Under the pieces are notes generated by a model that was not told the origin of the DNA, did no database searches, and saw only the letters and a list, made by a program, of their open reading frames with translations. From DATLZM01 sp035559315 (GTDB lineage Bacteria > Actinomycetota > UBA4738 > HRBIN12), in NCBI GenBank assembly GCA_035559315.1, contig DATMBJ010000088.1:1-8139 (forward strand): a stretch of 8,139 nt of DNA, read 5' to 3'. Both the position numbers and the translations under genes were made by a program. The stretch's first letter is position 1, and each line of letters begins with the position of its first letter. This document shows positions 6,561-8,139 of the stretch, piece by piece.

Positions 6561-7444
6561 GGTTGGGCGGCGGGCCGCGGGTGGTGCGGGTCCTGGCCCC
6601 CAATCCCGGGCCCTACACGCTGGAGGGGACGAACACGTGGATCGTGGGGCGCGACCCGGCGGTGGTCGTCGACCCCGGCCCGGACGACCCCGCGCACCTC
6701 GCCGAGGTCCGGCGGGAGGCGGGTGCCGTGGCGGCCATCCTCCTCACCCACGACCACCCCGACCACGCGCCCGGGGCGGCTGCCCTGGCCCGGGACACGG
6801 GCGCGCCGGTCCTCGCCTTCCGTCCCCCCGCGGGGGGCCGGCGGATCCGCGACGGGGAGGTGGTCCGCACGGGCGGCGCCGTCCTCCGGGCCGTGCACAC
6901 CCCCGGGCACTCGCCGGACCACGTGGCGTTCGTCCTGGAGGGCGAGCGGGCGCTCTTCACCGGCGACGCGGTGCTCGGGCGGGGCACGAGCGTGATCGAC
7001 CCACCCGAGGGCGACCTGGCGGCCTACCTCCGCTCGCTCCGGCGGATGCTCGAGCTCGCCCCCCGCGTCCTGTACCCGGGCCACGGGCCCGTGGTGCTCG
7101 ACGGGGCGGCCAAGCTCCGCGAGTACCTCGAGCACCGCGCGATGCGCGAGGAGCAGGTGCTGGCGGCGCTCGAGCGGGGGCGGCGCACGATCCCCGAGAT
7201 GGTCGAGGAGATCTACCGAGGCTATCCGCCCGAGCTCCGGCCCCTCGCCGAGCGGTCCGTGCTGGCGCACCTCGTCAAGCTCGAGGCGGAGGGCCGCGTG
7301 GTCCGTCGCACGGCGGCCGGGGGCGCCCGGTACGAGCTGGCGGAGCCCCGGGTCTGCGAACGGTGCGGGGCCCCGGTCCGCGGCCGGACCCGCCTCTGCC
7401 GCCGCTGCAGCCTCGAGGTCCTGCAGGAGCGGCCGGCGCCCTGA
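6557..7444 (+). CDS. LACTB2-like metallo-beta-lactamase-fold hydrolase with C-terminal winged helix and zinc ribbon
   Basis: The 295-residue product has the MBL metal site: THDHPDH (H65, H67, D69, H70), TPGH (H118), TGD (D137) and YPGH (H176). The segment GPYTLEGTNTWIVG (18-31) and the helical domain after 190 (REEQVLAALERG to LEAEGRVV) are as in LACTB2, a family with single-stranded RNA endonuclease activity in mitochondria. A four-cysteine ribbon follows, C267-x2-C270-x10-C281-x2-C284, which is not part of the usual LACTB2 architecture and may bind zinc and nucleic acid. The GTG start at 6557 overlaps the NUDIX stop and has GAGG four bases upstream; GTG 6581 or 6584, just before VRVLAPNPG, are alternatives. 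The role of the NUDIX/MBL pair is unknown; cleanup of nucleotide or acyl metabolites or RNA turnover are options. Confidence 0.87.
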   Translation: MRLGGGPRVVRVLAPNPGPYTLEGTNTWIVGRDPAVVVDPGPDDPAHLAEVRREAGAVAAILLTHDHPDHAPGAAALARDTGAPVLAFRPPAGGRRIRDGEVVRTGGAVLRAVHTPGHSPDHVAFVLEGERALFTGDAVLGRGTSVIDPPEGDLAAYLRSLRRMLELAPRVLYPGHGPVVLDGAAKLREYLEHRAMREEQVLAALERGRRTIPEMVEEIYRGYPPELRPLAERSVLAHLVKLEAEGRVVRRTAAGGARYELAEPRVCERCGAPVRGRTRLCRRCSLEVLQERPAP

Positions 7445-7480
7445 GCGGCCCGTCCAGAGGGGGGCGCGCGCTGATGGCTC

Positions 7481-7486
7481 TACCCT
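7481..7486 (+). promoter_or_regulatory. Possible -10 box of the bridge-RNA promoter
   Basis: TACCCT fits TANNNT and starts nine bases after the core CT. Its -35 element would fall at or before about 7463, outside the element on this side. That agrees with the IS110 model in which the right end supplies the -35 once the excised circle joins right and left ends. No TTGACA-like sequence lies at the matching place in the present flank. Transcription would start near 7493. Confidence 0.4.
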
Positions 7487-7492
7487 CCCCTC

Positions 7493-7669
7493 GAGATGAC
7501 ATGGGTGCCATCCTCCCTGGACGTGGACGGAGCCCGGGGGAAAGCTCCGCGCGCTTGTCCCGCGAGGACAGACGTGAGACGGCTTCCCCCGGGCCTCGTC
7601 TCGGAGGCCAGATCCCCACAAGGGTGTCGTCCCTCGAGGACTGGTCCATCAGCACGGGGCCGTGCCTCC
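7493..7669 (+). ncRNA. Putative IS110 bridge RNA with target- and donor-binding loops
   Basis: Ends are approximate. A 5' hairpin forms at 7493-7515. The first stem pairs 7525-7545 with 7582-7601: 13 pairs with one A bulge, then a mismatch and six pairs including two G-U. It encloses an internal loop and an apical hairpin TGTCC-CGCGA-GGACA (7556-7570). The second stem pairs GGAGGC (7603-7608) with GCCTCC (7664-7669) and CCCC (7614-7617) with GGGG (7656-7659), capped by GTCC-CTCGA-GGAC (7629-7641). In the first loop, CGCGCGCT (7548-7555) equals the left flank plus core, so it is the left target guide. GACGTGAG (7571-7578) is then the right target guide. In the second loop, CCATCAG (7646-7652) is the right donor guide and 7618-7628 should hold the left donor guide. 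In IS110 elements this RNA lets the transposase pair target and donor DNA. Confidence 0.75.
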
Positions 7670-7722
7670 AGCCCTTCCCCGCACCCCCGTCGGCCTTCCC
7701 CACGAGCGAGAGAGGAGGACGG

Positions 7723-8139
7723 ATGCTCGCGGTAGGGATCGACTGGGCCGAGGACGCCCACCGGGTGGCCCTGGGCCGGCCGGGGGAGGGGGTGGTGGAG
7801 ATCCTCTCCATCCCCCACCGCCCGGAGGGGGTGGCCCGGCTGATCGAGCGGATCGGGGAGCTCGAGCCCGACCCGGCCGAGATCCGGGTGGGGATCGAGA
7901 CCCGCCACGGCCACCTGGTGGAGGCCCTGCTGGACGCGGGCTACGCGGTGGTCCCGGTGAACCCGGGCCTCGTGGCCCGCCGCCGGGGCCCGGCCCGGAA
8001 GAAGGACGACTCCGAGGACGCCCGGATCCTCTGCCTGCTGGCCCTCGACCGCCACCAGCCCCTCCGCCCCCTCGTCCCCCACGGGGAGCGGGCGGCCGAG
8101 CTGCGGGCGATCGCCCGGGACGACGAGCGGGCCGCCCGG
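7723..8139 (+). CDS. IS110-family DEDD transposase/recombinase, N-terminal part (cut by window edge)
   Basis: 139 codons are visible without a stop. The RuvC-like DEDD domain is recognised from LAVGIDWAEDAH (2-13, first Asp D7), VGIETRHGHLVEALL (56-70, E59), VVPVNPGLVARR (77-88) and KKDDSEDARIL (93-103, D96 and D99 in the D-x-x-D-A motif). AGAGGAGG (7711-7718) lies four bases before the ATG, the strongest ribosome-binding site in the window. The C-terminal domain with the catalytic serine is beyond the edge, so intactness of the enzyme cannot be judged. The visible part is free of frameshifts. Confidence 0.92.
   Translation, partial: MLAVGIDWAEDAHRVALGRPGEGVVEILSIPHRPEGVARLIERIGELEPDPAEIRVGIETRHGHLVEALLDAGYAVVPVNPGLVARRRGPARKKDDSEDARILCLLALDRHQPLRPLVPHGERAAELRAIARDDERAAR

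Larger units (their letters stand above)
7471..8139 (+). mobile_element. IS110-family insertion sequence, left part (right end beyond window)
   Basis: The element begins at the core dinucleotide CT (7471-7472), 26 bp after the stop of the MBL gene. It contains a 250-bp non-coding left end and the start of a DEDD transposase. The boundary is set by two internal matches. First, the 8 bases ending at the core (CGCGCGCT, 7465-7472) recur at 7548-7555 in the first bridge-RNA loop. Second, the core plus first five element bases (CTGATGG, 7471-7477) are complementary to CCATCAG at 7646-7652 in the second loop. There are no terminal inverted repeats to use, as expected for IS110-group elements. A long non-coding region before the transposase, rather than after it, fits the IS110 rather than the IS1111 group. 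Confidence 0.8.

Noticed and set aside
7529..7548. Local hairpin CGGAGC/GCTCCG in the IS left end as an independent element
   Set aside because: It competes with the much longer 7525-7545/7582-7601 stem, which is preferred; it may be an alternative folding state.
5858..7621. Very long open minus-strand frame running into the methyltransferase gene
   Set aside because: It lies opposite the NUDIX and MBL genes, shows no recognisable domain before residue V of the methyltransferase, and is explained by stop-poor antisense frames in GC-rich DNA.
7480..8082. Minus-strand open frames over the IS110 end
   Set aside because: They overlap the bridge-RNA structure and the transposase DEDD domain on the plus strand and read as composition-driven antisense.

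Overview
The window is very G+C-rich (third codon positions are almost all G or C) with tightly packed genes, many GTG starts and several apparently leaderless promoters (a TANNNT-like -10 box six or seven bases before a GTG). This points to an actinobacterium, probably a deep-branching or less-studied lineage because it encodes the selenocysteine machinery; the assignment is an inference from composition and gene content. No gap longer than 300 bases lacks a gene.

Layout. Minus strand 1936-1: selA, then selB (cut by the window edge), an operon for making and delivering selenocysteyl-tRNA. A 113-bp divergent gap with two perfect hairpin palindromes separates selA from a plus-strand nuoD-like gene (2050-3237), which stands alone without other nuo genes. 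Convergent with it, 6 bp away, is a secreted six-repeat BNR/Asp-box beta-propeller protein (4734-3244, minus). Just upstream of that on the same strand is a MidA/NDUFAF7-family SAM-dependent methyltransferase (5857-4751). A 55-bp divergent promoter region carrying an 11-bp inverted repeat leads to a plus-strand pair that overlaps by four bases: a NUDIX hydrolase (5913-6560) and an LACTB2-like metallo-beta-lactamase-fold hydrolase with an extra C-terminal zinc ribbon (6557-7444).

The right end (from about 7471) is the left part of an IS110-family insertion sequence: a non-coding left end of about 250 bp followed by the N-terminal DEDD domain of the transposase (7723 to the edge). The non-coding end folds as expected for a bridge RNA, with two successive stems, each holding an internal loop capped by nearly the same hairpin. 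The first loop contains an 8-base copy of the left genomic flank ending in CT. The second loop contains CCATCAG, the reverse complement of CTGATGG at the element boundary. These two matches fix the left boundary at core CT 7471-7472 and predict the target site and the sequence beyond the unseen right end. This is the most notable system in the window.

A second functional thread is that mitochondrial NDUFAF7 methylates an arginine in NDUFS2, the homologue of NuoD. This window encodes both a NuoD-like protein keeping that arginine (R95) and an NDUFAF7-family enzyme, although the NuoD-like protein has Trp in place of the quinone-binding Tyr.
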